Assembly (NCBI GenBank): GCA_018260275.1
Contig: JAGLBK010000121.1
Span: 1 to 8,149 of the forward strand
Length of the DNA: 8,149 nt
Direction: 5' to 3'
DNA from: Deinococcus sp.
GTDB lineage: Bacteria; Deinococcota; Deinococci; Deinococcales; Deinococcaceae
This document shows positions 1 to 5,859 of the stretch, piece by piece. How positions within the stretch are numbered: position 1 is the first letter of the stretch; the number at the start of each line of letters is the position of its first letter. A program made the position numbers and the translations under genes. Under the pieces are notes generated by a model. That model made no database searches and was not told where the DNA came from. It saw nothing but the letters and a program-made list of their open reading frames with translations.

Positions 1-226
1 ACAGACCGCTGGTCTCCCAGCTGTCCCACCAGGGGCACATGCTGGGTAGCTATGTCTGGAACGGATAACCGCTGAAAGCATCTAAGCGGGACGCCAGCCC
101 CAAGATGAGATATCCCACTGCATAAGCAGGTAAGACTCCCGGTAGACCACCGGGTTAAGAGGCCAGAAGTGCAAGCACAGCAATGTGCTCAGCTGACTGG
201 TGCTCATCAGTCGAGGTCTTGACCTT
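1..226 (+). rRNA. rrl: 23S ribosomal RNA, 3' end (partial)
   Basis: This is the last ~226 nt of the large-subunit rRNA; the gene starts outside the window. The sequence carries the conserved domain VI stretch (the 'gctgaaagcatctaagcggg' region at 71-90) and ends near GGTCTTGACC at 215-224. That end would pair with the usual 5' end of Deinococcus-type 23S to form the processing stem. The exact mature 3' end is uncertain by a few bases. It is followed at short distance by 5S and tRNA-Gly, so the three are probably one transcript. Confidence 0.95.
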
Positions 227-244
227 TAACCGCTATTATTCTGT

Positions 245-266
245 GTTGACTGCCCCGGCAGTCAAC
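245..266 (+). other. Perfect inverted repeat in the 23S-5S spacer
   Basis: GTTGACTGCC (245-254) is followed directly by CC and GGCAGTCAAC (257-266). In RNA this gives a stem of about 9 bp with a 4-nt loop. It lies between the 23S end and the 5S start and has no U-run, so it is not a terminator. An RNase processing hairpin in the rRNA precursor is the most natural reading, but this is inference. Confidence 0.45.
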
Positions 267-318
267 CACTCCAATCCTCGTTCACGCTTCCGTCTTGCAG
301 CGTTACACATAAATCAAG

Positions 319-525
<207 letters not shown>

Positions 526-539
526 TAGACTCTTTCCTT

Positions 540-566
540 CCCCCTCGGTATGAGGGGGATTTTTTA
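540..566 (+). terminator. Intrinsic terminator of the rRNA-tRNA operon
   Basis: CCCCCTC (540-546) pairs perfectly with GAGGGGG (552-558) around a 5-nt loop and is followed by ATTTTTTA (559-566). A strong GC stem plus U-run is a textbook Rho-independent terminator. It ends the 23S-5S-tRNA-Gly transcript and separates it from tgt. Confidence 0.88.
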
Positions 567-597
567 TTGATGTATGGGCTTTAAACAGCCGTACAAT
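567..597 (+). promoter_or_regulatory. Probable tgt promoter (leaderless type)
   Basis: TTGATG (567-572) is a -35 candidate and TACAAT (592-597) a good -10, with a rather long 19-nt spacer. The -10 ends 8 nt before the GTG at 606, so transcription would begin at or within a base or two of the start codon. GAGG at 598-601 could alternatively act as a weak Shine-Dalgarno. Confidence 0.55.
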
Positions 598-605
598 GAG
601 GTCTT

Positions 606-1748
606 GTGTTCGAGTTTGACATCTATCACCGTGACGGCCTTGCCCGTGTCGCTTCTTTCCATACACCTCGAGGCACAGTAACAACGCCCATGTTCATGCC
701 GGTAGGCACGCAGGGGACAGTTAAAGGAATCAGTCCAGAGGAGCTTCTAGAGATAAAATCACAGATGATTCTGGGAAACACCTATCACCTGATGTTACGG
801 CCCGGCGAAAAGTTGGTTGAAGCGCATGGTGGTTTGCCAGGATTCACCGCCTATCCAGGACCGTTTCTGACTGACTCTGGTGGGTTTCAGGTCATGAGCC
901 TGGGCCATATGCGTAAGATTACCGAGCAGAGTGTGACCTTCAAAAGCCATCTGGATGGCAGTCTGGTAGAACTTTCGCCGGAGCGTAGCATTGAAGTGCA
1001 GGAGGCCCTCGGCGCGGATGTGATTATGGCTTTTGATGAGTGTCCGCCCTTCCCAGCGGAAGTCCCCTACATCAGGGCGAGTCTGGAGCGAACGGTTCGT
1101 TGGCTTGAGCGGTGCGTGAGCGTCAAAAAGAAACCGGAGCAGGCCCTTTTTGCCATTGTGCAAGGCGGGATTCATGAAGAACTGCGTCAGCTGAGCCTGG
1201 ATCTCACCCTGCCGTTCAACACGCCTGGATTTGCAATCGGTGGCCTGGCCGTGGGAGAGAGCAAAGAAGAAATGTTCCCAGCAGTGGAATTTACCTCACG
1301 GCGTCTACCAGAAAACAAGCCGCGCTACCTGATGGGTGTGGGCCACCCTGAGGATCTGGTGGCGGGGATTGCACTTGGCGTGGATATGTTCGACTGCGTG
1401 TATCCGACACGTACTGGACGCTTCGGTTACGCGCTGACGGATGACGGTCGTCTTAATCTGAATTCCAGTGCACCACGTCAGCAGCTTGAGCCAGTGGATG
1501 CCGAGTGTGACTGCTACGCCTGCCGCCATTACACACGGGCTTATCTGGCTCACCTGTTAAGGGCTGGGGAGATGCTGGCTCCGCGCATGCTTTCGCTGCA
1601 TAATCTGCGTTACCTGCACCGGCTGGTCGAGCGGGCCAGACAGGCGATCGAACAGGGGCGCTACTCTGCGTGGGCCGATAAGTGGGCCCAGCGTTACTTC
1701 AAGGGCAAAGTCCCGGAATGGTTTGTCCACGCAATTCATAGGCAGTAA
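606..1748 (+). CDS. tgt: Queuine/preQ1 tRNA-guanine transglycosylase
   Basis: The 380-aa product is the normal length for bacterial Tgt. This enzyme exchanges guanine-34 of tRNAs with GUN anticodons (Asp, Asn, His, Tyr) for preQ1, or queuine, in the queuosine pathway. Visible hallmarks are DSGGFQV (90-96) with the active-site Asp90, the substrate loop GGLAVGE (212-218), and GVDMFDCVYPTRTGR (258-272) with the nucleophile position Asp260. The zinc site is CDCYAC (Cys301, Cys303, Cys306) plus His332, with the usual 26-residue Cys-to-His spacing. The start chosen is GTG at 606 (MFEFDIYHRDG), because family similarity begins there and a -10 box lies 8 nt upstream. It stands alone behind the rRNA terminator; other queuosine genes are not in the window. 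The reading frame is intact, with no sign of decay. Confidence 0.96.
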   Translation: MFEFDIYHRDGLARVASFHTPRGTVTTPMFMPVGTQGTVKGISPEELLEIKSQMILGNTYHLMLRPGEKLVEAHGGLPGFTAYPGPFLTDSGGFQVMSLGHMRKITEQSVTFKSHLDGSLVELSPERSIEVQEALGADVIMAFDECPPFPAEVPYIRASLERTVRWLERCVSVKKKPEQALFAIVQGGIHEELRQLSLDLTLPFNTPGFAIGGLAVGESKEEMFPAVEFTSRRLPENKPRYLMGVGHPEDLVAGIALGVDMFDCVYPTRTGRFGYALTDDGRLNLNSSAPRQQLEPVDAECDCYACRHYTRAYLAHLLRAGEMLAPRMLSLHNLRYLHRLVERARQAIEQGRYSAWADKWAQRYFKGKVPEWFVHAIHRQ

Positions 1749-1777
1749 GGTAAGTAGCTCCCGACTACAGTTACACG

Positions 1778-1800
1778 GGCCTGGGAAAAGCCCCCAGACC
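1778..1800 (+). terminator. Weak hairpin after tgt
   Basis: CTGGG (1781-1785) pairs with CCCAG (1793-1797), and GG/CC can extend the stem across a mismatch, around a loop containing AAAAG. There is no U-run afterwards, so it is at best a weak or Rho-assisted end for tgt. Confidence 0.3.
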
Positions 1801-1814
1801 TGTCTACATCTGCC

Positions 1815-1878
1815 TGTTTGCTCTACTTCGCAGCTTTGGCAAGTGCGCGCGGGGAGATGATGCCATCATCACCCGGCA
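1815..1878 (-). repeat. Inverted repeat, copy 1 (partner at 2133-2193)
   Basis: The reverse complement of this 64-nt stretch aligns with 2133-2193. Both begin TGCCGGGT and end AGTAGAGCAAACA. They share the core ATGATGGCATC, the block TCTCCCCG and the block CAAAGCTGC, with a few substitutions and about 3 nt of indel. This copy also contains its own palindrome, GGGAGATGATG (1852-1862) around C1863 and CATCATCACCC (1864-1874), with one mismatch. The two copies face each other and flank a fragment of IS630 transposase. They could be ends of a non-autonomous element or two copies of a small intergenic repeat. Identity was judged by eye. Confidence 0.7.
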
Positions 1879-1893
1879 ATAACCCTCTCTGGA

Positions 1894-2130
1894 TATCTTC
1901 AGGACAAACAAGACCTCAAGGAGAACCTTGAAGTCGTAAAAAAGGGGCTTCTGAAAAGTGGCTGAAATTCCTGTTTCTTCATGAAGCGGCCATCCAGCTG
2001 ACCCAGACAAACACATACGCTTGGAGCGAAGTAGGCAAGTCGATGGAAGTGGCAAAGAGCAAAGTTCGTGGCATTACATCCGGGCTTAACCTCATGGGCT
2101 GCGTGGATTACATCAGCAGCAAGGTAAGAA
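1894..2130 (+). pseudogene. IS630-family transposase, central fragment (frameshifted)
   Basis: Reading from 1894 gives YLQDKQDLKENLEVVKKGLLKSG and then a stop at 1963. A shift of frame near 1953-1960 continues as EKWLKFLFLHEAAIQ and TNTYAWSEVGKSMEVA, up to GCVDYISSK near 2127. This resembles the region around the first catalytic Asp of IS630/Tc1-mariner-type DDE transposases. That Asp, expected in FLDEAA, is His here (codon CAT at 1980-1982), one base change from GAT. Neither the N- nor the C-terminal part is contiguous. The continuation of the conserved sequence appears to resume near 2431 (DTKKFIKNLLEQ). It is therefore a dead, interrupted remnant. The assignment to IS630 rests on motif recognition rather than a search. 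Confidence 0.7.
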
Positions 2131-2132
2131 TC

Positions 2133-2193
2133 TGCCGGGTAATGATGGCATCGTCTCCCCGTACGGACCCAAAGCTGCTAAGTAGAGCAAACA
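2133..2193 (+). repeat. Inverted repeat, copy 2 (partner at 1815-1878)
   Basis: This is the 61-nt partner of the inverted copy at 1815-1878. It begins a few bases after the point where recognisable transposase sequence stops (GCVDYISSK), so its left edge coincides with a breakpoint in the old IS. Its inner palindrome is degraded compared with copy 1 (AATGATGGCATCGTC). Translated, both copies give a similar peptide (RVMMASSPR...), but this simply follows from the DNA similarity and is no evidence for a gene. Confidence 0.7.
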
Positions 2194-2230
2194 TCCAAGA
2201 GCTACTTATTGCCTTCTCCCTCTGATCGGA

Positions 2231-2260
2231 TTAGAGAGCACATCATGATGCACTCTCTAA
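2231..2260. repeat. 30-bp near-perfect palindrome
   Basis: TTAGAGAG (2231-2238) and CTCTCTAA (2253-2260) are perfect inverted arms. The centre CATCATGATG (2241-2250) is itself a perfect palindrome. Only the dinucleotides between arm and centre fail to pair. No U-run follows on either strand, so a terminator is unlikely. It lies in gene-free DNA between two transposase fragments. It could be an operator, an element end or a hairpin-type repeat. Confidence 0.55.
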
Positions 2261-2430
2261 CTGGCAGGTACTTACCGAGAGATTGACAGGAATATCAGCG
2301 GTCACACGAAAATAAAATGATTCCTGCACATCCATATTTCCCTCTTTGTTGGAGAGAGTTTTGTGAAGCAAAAAGTGACAGAATCATTGTGTGGATTGTA
2401 ATGTACTTGAGTCTCTTTAATTCTACATTA

Positions 2431-2700
2431 GATACGAAAAAGTTCATTAAGAACTTGTTAGAGCAATGTGACCCGGCTTACCCAACGATTGTCTTGACTG
2501 ACGGTGCCAGCATTCATACCAGGGATGTTGTTGAACGGGAAAGGGAAAATTGGAAGAAGAGCAGCCTCATTGTGGTTTACCTGCCCCCCTATAGTCCTGA
2601 ACTTAATCTGGTGAAAGGCGAGTGGCGACACCTCAAGTACCATGACCTCCAAGAGAGTCATGTTGAGAGTAAGGAGAACTCACGGCGTGCCATTGGGACG
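2431..2700 (+). pseudogene. IS630-family transposase, C-terminal catalytic fragment
   Basis: The recognisable part reads DTKKFIKNLLEQ, then VLTDGASIHTRD with the second catalytic Asp (codon 2500-2502), then LPPYSPELNLVKGEWRHLKYHDLQ. IS630 enzymes have a catalytic Glu at the position after NLV/NPI; here it is Lys (AAA at 2614-2616), one change from GAA. The open frame runs from 2317 to 2904, but residues before about 2425 and after about 2690 do not look like transposase. It is separated from the matching central fragment by about 300 bp that includes an inverted repeat copy and a palindrome. It lacks the DNA-binding half, so it is a non-functional remnant. The right boundary is approximate. 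Confidence 0.72.
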
Positions 2701-2705
2701 CAAAT

Positions 2706-2737
2706 TAGGTGTAGGGATATGGGGCTTCCTACACCTA
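2706..2737. repeat. Perfect 10-bp hairpin between two IS fragments
   Basis: TAGGTGTAGG (2706-2715) and CCTACACCTA (2728-2737) form a perfect inverted repeat around a 12-nt loop. It sits between the end of the C-terminal transposase fragment on + and the end of an N-terminal transposase fragment on -. It may mark an element end or the rearrangement junction. No T-tract follows on either strand. Confidence 0.5.
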
Positions 2738-2748
2738 GCAACTATTTA

Positions 2749-2862
2749 GAGGCGGACAGTTCGTGGATGAACAGAGAATTTTTGAGCAATCGCCACGGCA
2801 ATTTCGCCGTCTCTATCGCATTTTACTGCACGCACTCTCAAATCAGCACTATACCCTCGTCC
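2749..2862 (-). pseudogene. IS630-type transposase N-terminal HTH fragment
   Basis: On the minus strand, a frame running 2946 to 2746 contains GYSADLRVRAV, then GEIAVAIAQKF and SVHPRTVR, followed directly by a stop. This matches the usual start of IS630-family transposases (YS.DLR.R.V ... A..F.VS..TV), a helix-turn-helix of the terminal-repeat-binding domain. Nothing further of the transposase follows downstream: the sequence breaks at the hairpin 2706-2737. Residues before Tyr32 do not look conserved. It lies in the opposite orientation to the catalytic fragments at 1894-2130 and 2431-2700. It may be the inverted front end of the same element or part of a second one. Confidence 0.6.
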
Positions 2863-2948
2863 GCCCACTCGTCTCGTATGAGCGTCATTATGCAAATGCT
2901 GTAAGGTGAGACCAGCCGTCAGGGCGTGTGAAATGGGGGCAGGCACGT

Positions 2949-2954
2949 TAACCT
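2949..2954 (+). promoter_or_regulatory. -10 box for the 2962 gene (leaderless type)
   Basis: TAACCT fits TANNNT and lies 7 nt before the ATG at 2962. There is no Shine-Dalgarno in the preceding bases (CTGTCAGTA), so a leaderless start is the best reading. No clear -35 is visible. Confidence 0.45.
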
Positions 2955-2961
2955 GTCAGTA

Positions 2962-3393
2962 ATGACTGATCTGAAGCCTCAACCCACCGATCTGCCGCCG
3001 ACCGCCAGGCCCCGACGTTTGTCCCTCGTCACTATTCCATTGCTCATCTCGCTGGCTATCTCAGCCCTGTATCTGCTGGTGGTGCCGTTTCTGGGACCGC
3101 ACCTCAACGAGATCATGACCGAGTATGACCGGATGAACAAAACCACTACGCCGCCGCTGCCGCCTGAACTGGTCAATACAGTCCTGTGGACCAGTTTCTT
3201 TTTTCTGGTCATTCTGATTTTGTGGCTCTATAACACTTACCGTGCCTTGCTGCTCGGCAAAAGCTGGGGGCGCGTCTCGGCCATCGTGATAGCCGTGTTC
3301 AGCCTGCTCAACTTTCCGATTGGAACCATTCTGGGAGTGCTGATGCTCGTCGGCCTCTTCGACCGTGAAGTGACCAGTTACACCAGCAGGTAG
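2962..3393 (+). CDS. Small multi-pass membrane protein, unknown function
   Basis: The 143-aa product is not assigned to a family I can name with confidence. It has a Pro-rich, basic N-terminal tail (residues 1-20) and a first membrane segment at about 21-44. A polar loop rich in Thr/Pro (about 45-70) is followed by a second segment at about 73-92. The hydrophobic C-terminal stretch, about 104-132, contains NFPIGTILGVLMLVGLFD. The motif GKSWGR before it and PIGTILG within it recall small bacterial membrane proteins with a re-entrant or third/fourth helix. The ATG at 2962 is preceded by TAACCT 7 nt upstream. The frame is complete and its base use fits the chromosome better than the IS debris to its left, so I consider it a real gene. 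It converges on the trx gene, 41 nt away. Confidence 0.75.
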   Translation: MTDLKPQPTDLPPTARPRRLSLVTIPLLISLAISALYLLVVPFLGPHLNEIMTEYDRMNKTTTPPLPPELVNTVLWTSFFFLVILILWLYNTYRALLLGKSWGRVSAIVIAVFSLLNFPIGTILGVLMLVGLFDREVTSYTSR

Positions 3394-3412
3394 AGTCGCT
3401 AGTAACTCTTTA
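3392..3412 (+). terminator. Short hairpin between convergent genes
   Basis: AGAGT (3392-3396) pairs with ACTCT (3405-3409), with TT after it on the plus strand. The stem is only 5 bp and the U-run is poor. It is the only hairpin candidate between the two convergent genes, so it is listed with low confidence. Confidence 0.25.
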
Positions 3413-3434
3413 AGCTGCGCTTTCTGGCGGTTGT

Positions 3435-3863
3435 TTAGCCCAACGCCTGCAAATGTTTGATTCGTTCCACCAGCAGCGGCTTTTGCACCACGCCCACGAT
3501 TTCATCCACCTGCTCGCCACCCCGGAACATGACCAGCGTGGGAATGCCCTGCACGCCAAATAGTGCCGGGGTACGCGGGTTCTCGTCCACATTGACCTTC
3601 ACGATACGCACCTTGCCGGGCATCTCCTGGGCAATCTGCTCCAGAATCGGCCCCATGATTCGGCATGGCCCGCACCATTCGGCCCAGAAATCCACGATCA
3701 CCGGGACGCCCGCCTGAATGTCGCTGTCAAACGTGGCGTCGGTGCCGTCGTGCAGCCAGGGCAGGGGAGAGCCGCATCTGGCACACACCGGAACTTGCCC
3801 GGCGGGGGTGGTCGTCACGCGGTTTTTGGCGTCGCATTTGGCGCAGGTCAGGATGTCGGACAT
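3435..3863 (-). CDS. trxC: Thioredoxin 2 type (zinc-ribbon thioredoxin)
   Basis: The 142-aa protein has the two-part build of TrxC. An N-terminal zinc ribbon has Cys7-x2-Cys10 and Cys27-x2-Cys30. It is followed by a thioredoxin fold with active site WCGPC (63-67), the preceding VDFWAEW strand and the cis-proline motif GIPTLVMF. It should be a cytoplasmic dithiol-disulfide reductase that takes electrons from thioredoxin reductase; the zinc ribbon in TrxC relatives modulates redox behaviour. It is the last gene of the leftward sulfur cluster, 89 nt after the permease gene. TACCAT lies 6 nt before its ATG, suggesting an additional, leaderless promoter of its own. In this setting a plausible job is reduction of persulfidated or oxidised protein thiols, but the sequence does not prove that. 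All catalytic and zinc-binding cysteines are present. Confidence 0.94.
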   Translation of the reverse strand: MSDILTCAKCDAKNRVTTTPAGQVPVCARCGSPLPWLHDGTDATFDSDIQAGVPVIVDFWAEWCGPCRIMGPILEQIAQEMPGKVRIVKVNVDENPRTPALFGVQGIPTLVMFRGGEQVDEIVGVVQKPLLVERIKHLQALG

Positions 3864-3869
3864 GGGAAT

Positions 3870-3875
3870 ATGGTA
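3870..3875 (-). promoter_or_regulatory. -10 box of trxC (leaderless type)
   Basis: On the minus strand TACCAT is followed by 6 nt (ATTCCC) and then the ATG at 3863. There is no Shine-Dalgarno. No convincing -35 is present, and the box lies inside a repeat-rich stretch. Confidence 0.45.
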
Positions 3876-3948
3876 CGTGGTGCGTGGTCAGCGGTACGTG
3901 GTGGATGAAGGTTTTTCCCCACGTACCGCGCACCGCCTCCCGCGTACC
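3872..3948. repeat. Repeat cluster upstream of trxC
   Basis: GGTACGTGG occurs at 3872-3880 and 3893-3901, with GTGCGTGG between them. The inverse CCACGTACC is at 3919-3927, followed by GCGCACC and GCGTACC. The strongest pair is an 11-bp perfect inverted repeat, GCGGTACGTGG (3891-3901) with CCACGTACCGC (3919-3929), loop 17 nt. No T-run follows on the minus strand. It may regulate or insulate trxC from the permease genes, or be a small dispersed repeat. Confidence 0.55.
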
Positions 3949-3952
3949 TTCC

Positions 3953-4405
3953 TCAGTGCGGCAACTGCGCCTGAAACACCCCATACAGATAAGTCCCCAG
4001 CAGCGCAAACGCCAGCACCACCAGCGCAGGCCAGACCCCCGCGCCCAGCAGCACGAAAATCGGGCCGGGGCAAATCCCGGTCAGGCCCCAGCCCACGCCA
4101 AAGCACGCGCCGCCCAGCACATAGCGCCGCCAGCCGGGGTCTTTGGGCGTGATGCGGATGCTTTCGCCGTTGCGCGTCTGCCCGAAGCGCCGGAGCAACT
4201 GCGTCGTGATGAGGCCCGTGACCACCGCCGAGCCGATCAGCCCGAACATGTGGAACGACTCGAAGCGGAACATCTCCTGAAGGCGATACCAGCTCGCCGC
4301 CTCCGACTTGACCAGCACCACGCCAAAGTAGATTCCGGCCAGCAGATAGGCCAGCAGGCCGGTGGCGGCGCGGGTTCGGGTCGCTGGGACAGTTACGGCG
4401 CTCAC
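3953..4405 (-). CDS. YeeE/YedE-family half-size permease (DUF6691 type, second partner)
   Basis: This 150-aa integral membrane protein is half of a YeeE/YedE (COG2391) transporter split over two genes. About four helices can be drawn (about 15-31, 54-72, 96-112, 115-142). The family signature is GGACFGVGWGLTGICPGP (98-115), with Cys101 and Cys112; conserved cysteines in this superfamily carry thiosulfate through E. coli YeeE/TsuA. The start is GTG at 4405, which overlaps the TGA of the upstream permease gene by 4 nt (GTGA). This implies translational coupling and a fixed partnership. Equivalent pairs are called PmpA/PmpB in some bacteria and occur in bigR operons. The substrate is probably a sulfur anion (thiosulfate, sulfite or a polysulfide form); the direction of transport cannot be read from sequence. 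Confidence 0.88.
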   Translation of the reverse strand: MSAVTVPATRTRAATGLLAYLLAGIYFGVVLVKSEAASWYRLQEMFRFESFHMFGLIGSAVVTGLITTQLLRRFGQTRNGESIRITPKDPGWRRYVLGGACFGVGWGLTGICPGPIFVLLGAGVWPALVVLAFALLGTYLYGVFQAQLPH

Positions 4406-4977
4406 TTAAGCAGCCCCAGCAGCAGCGGCAGCAGAGAGTTGGCGCTCAGGATTCCGGTGGCAAAAAAGGCGAGGGTGGCGTACAGGCTGGGCAGTTGCAG
4501 CGTGCTGAGGCCGGTAATCGCGTGCCCGCTGGTGCAGCCGCCGCCGTAGCGTGTGCCGAAGCCAATCAGCAAGCCCGACAGCGCCAGAATCAGCCACACG
4601 CCGGGTTTACTCAGGTCGCGTGCTTCGGGCGGCACGAGGCCGGCCTGCACGGTGACGCCCAGTTCGCCCATCGTTTTCACGCCCGCCACGCTCAGCCGTA
4701 CCGGGTCGGGGTTGGCAAAAATGACGCCCGCCAGCAGCCCGCCCAGCACCAGCCCAGCGGCGAACATCAGGTTCCATTCTTCGGCCCGCCAGTCGTATTT
4801 GAAGAATCCCGGCTTGACTTGTTCGGGCAGCAGCACGGCGCAAATATGGCGCAGGTTGCTGGAAATCCCGAAACTCTTGTTGCCCAGCCACAGCATCAGG
4901 GGCACGGTCAGGCCAATGAGGGGGCCGCCGACCCACCAGGGCCAGGGCGATTGCAGAAAGTGCAGAAGGTCGTTCAT
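4402..4977 (-). CDS. YeeE/YedE-family half-size permease (first partner)
   Basis: The 191-aa membrane protein has about five hydrophobic segments (about 14-32, 70-90, 126-141, 165-177, 180-190). It carries the YeeE signature GFGTRYGGGCTSGHAITGLS (139-158), with Cys148, and the upstream motif GISSNLRHIC with Cys46. It pairs with the 150-aa protein encoded next. The two genes overlap by 4 nt, and this gene overlaps the end of the TauE gene by 4 nt (ATGA at 4977-4974). Expected role: inner-membrane movement of reduced sulfur compounds, together with its partner. E. coli TsuA is a thiosulfate importer, but members in persulfide-detoxification operons have been proposed to remove sulfur anions; the direction is open here. 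Confidence 0.9.
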   Translation of the reverse strand: MNDLLHFLQSPWPWWVGGPLIGLTVPLMLWLGNKSFGISSNLRHICAVLLPEQVKPGFFKYDWRAEEWNLMFAAGLVLGGLLAGVIFANPDPVRLSVAGVKTMGELGVTVQAGLVPPEARDLSKPGVWLILALSGLLIGFGTRYGGGCTSGHAITGLSTLQLPSLYATLAFFATGILSANSLLPLLLGLLK

Positions 4978-5771
4978 GGTTTTATTGTCTCCAAAACGGC
5001 GGCGGCAGGTGCAGGGTGCAGCACCTTTGGCCCGTTGACCGCCAGCACATACGCGCCCATGCAGACCAGAAACACCGCGAACCCGCGCCGCAGCTGGGCA
5101 TTGTTGAAGCTGCCGCTCAGCCGCGACCCGGCGTAACTGCCCGCCACGCCAATCACCGCGAACAGCCCCATTAGCGGCCAGTGCAGCGGCTCGTTACTCT
5201 GTGCCAGATGCTTGGCAAAGCCCGTAAAACTGTTGAGGGTGATAATCGCCAGACTCGTTCCCACCGCGTATTTCATCGGCAGTTTGCCCAGCAGCACCAG
5301 CGCAGGCACAATCAGAAAGCCGCCGCCCACGCCGACCAGCCCGGTCAGCACGCCCACGCCTAAGCCCTGCGCCGAGGTGGCGACGGGCGAATACGCCCCC
5401 GGCTCGGCGGTTTCTTTTGCCGCCGGACGGAACATCATCACGGCGGCCAGCAGCATCACCACCGCAAAAATAGTGAGCTGCACGCTCCCGCTGAGGCTCT
5501 GGCTGAGGGTCGCGCCCAGCGTGGTGCCGACGATCCCCGGTAGCCCGAACAGCGCAAAACGCCGCCAGTCCACCAGCCCTTTGCGGGCGTGCGGCAGCAA
5601 TCCGAACAGGCTGATGCAGCCCACGATGGCGAGGCTTTCCGTAATCGCCAGCTTCTCCGGCTCATGCACCAGATAAACCAGCACAGGAACGGTCAGAATG
5701 CTGCCCCCCGACCCCATCAGGCCCAGGCTGAGGCCGATGAGCAGCGCACCAATAAAGGCAAGCGGGGTCAT
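4974..5771 (-). CDS. tauE: TauE/SafE-family sulfite (organosulfonate) exporter
   Basis: The 265-aa protein is of normal TauE/SafE length with about eight membrane segments in two related halves. The internal duplication is visible: GLMGSGGSILTVPVLVYL (17-34) in the first half and GLVGVGGGFLIVPALVLL in the second. Family members export sulfite or small sulfonates across the inner membrane. It starts at ATG 5771, 88 nt after the stop of the dioxygenase-rhodanese gene, and its stop overlaps the next permease start (ATGA). In S. aureus a TauE-like gene belongs to the CstR regulon and in bigR operons a homologue accompanies the dioxygenase, so removal of sulfite made by the dioxygenase is the natural role. 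The symbol is the family name; the exact substrate is inferred. Confidence 0.9.
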   Translation of the reverse strand: MTPLAFIGALLIGLSLGLMGSGGSILTVPVLVYLVHEPEKLAITESLAIVGCISLFGLLPHARKGLVDWRRFALFGLPGIVGTTLGATLSQSLSGSVQLTIFAVVMLLAAVMMFRPAAKETAEPGAYSPVATSAQGLGVGVLTGLVGVGGGFLIVPALVLLGKLPMKYAVGTSLAIITLNSFTGFAKHLAQSNEPLHWPLMGLFAVIGVAGSYAGSRLSGSFNNAQLRRGFAVFLVCMGAYVLAVNGPKVLHPAPAAAVLETIKP

Positions 5772-5789
5772 TTGGGGGGCTGTCTTTTA

Positions 5790-5833
5790 CCCTCTCCCCT
5801 TGCGGGGGAGGGCCTTGCGCAGCAAGGGGAGGG
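5790..5833. repeat. REP-like palindromic repeat inside the sulfur operon
   Basis: CTCCCCTTGC (5794-5803) pairs with GCAAGGGGAG (5822-5831), loop 18 nt. A competing local hairpin forms between CCCTCTCCCC (5790-5799) and GGGGGAGGG (5804-5812). The composition and nested arms look like a dispersed intergenic palindrome. It occupies half of the gap between the dioxygenase and tauE genes. No U-run follows, so it may act on mRNA stability or partial termination rather than as a full terminator. Confidence 0.55.
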
Positions 5834-5859
5834 GGGGCATCCAGGCCGACGCTCAGCCA

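Noticed and set aside
1804..2225. Two peptides sharing RVMMASSPR on opposite strands (1804-2055 minus, 2043-2225 plus)
   Set aside because: The similarity is fully explained by the DNA inverted repeat at 1815-1878 and 2133-2193. Neither is a plausible gene.
2317..2904. The whole 195-aa frame as an intact gene
   Set aside because: Only the middle part matches IS630 transposase. The catalytic Glu is Lys and both ends look unrelated, so it is listed as a pseudogene fragment.
3872..3948. CRISPR-like array suggested by repeated GGTACGTGG units
   Set aside because: Units are 9 bp, irregularly spaced and partly inverted, with no spacers of constant length and no cas genes nearby.
3665..5136. Long plus-strand frames of 294 aa and 213 aa opposite trxC and the permeases
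   Set aside because: Antisense shadows with low-complexity Arg/Ala/Gln-rich products. The opposite strand carries clear families with coupled starts and stops.
5790..5833. Terminator between the dioxygenase and tauE genes
   Set aside because: The hairpin is strong but no U-run follows on the minus strand, and the downstream genes have no promoter of their own that I can see.
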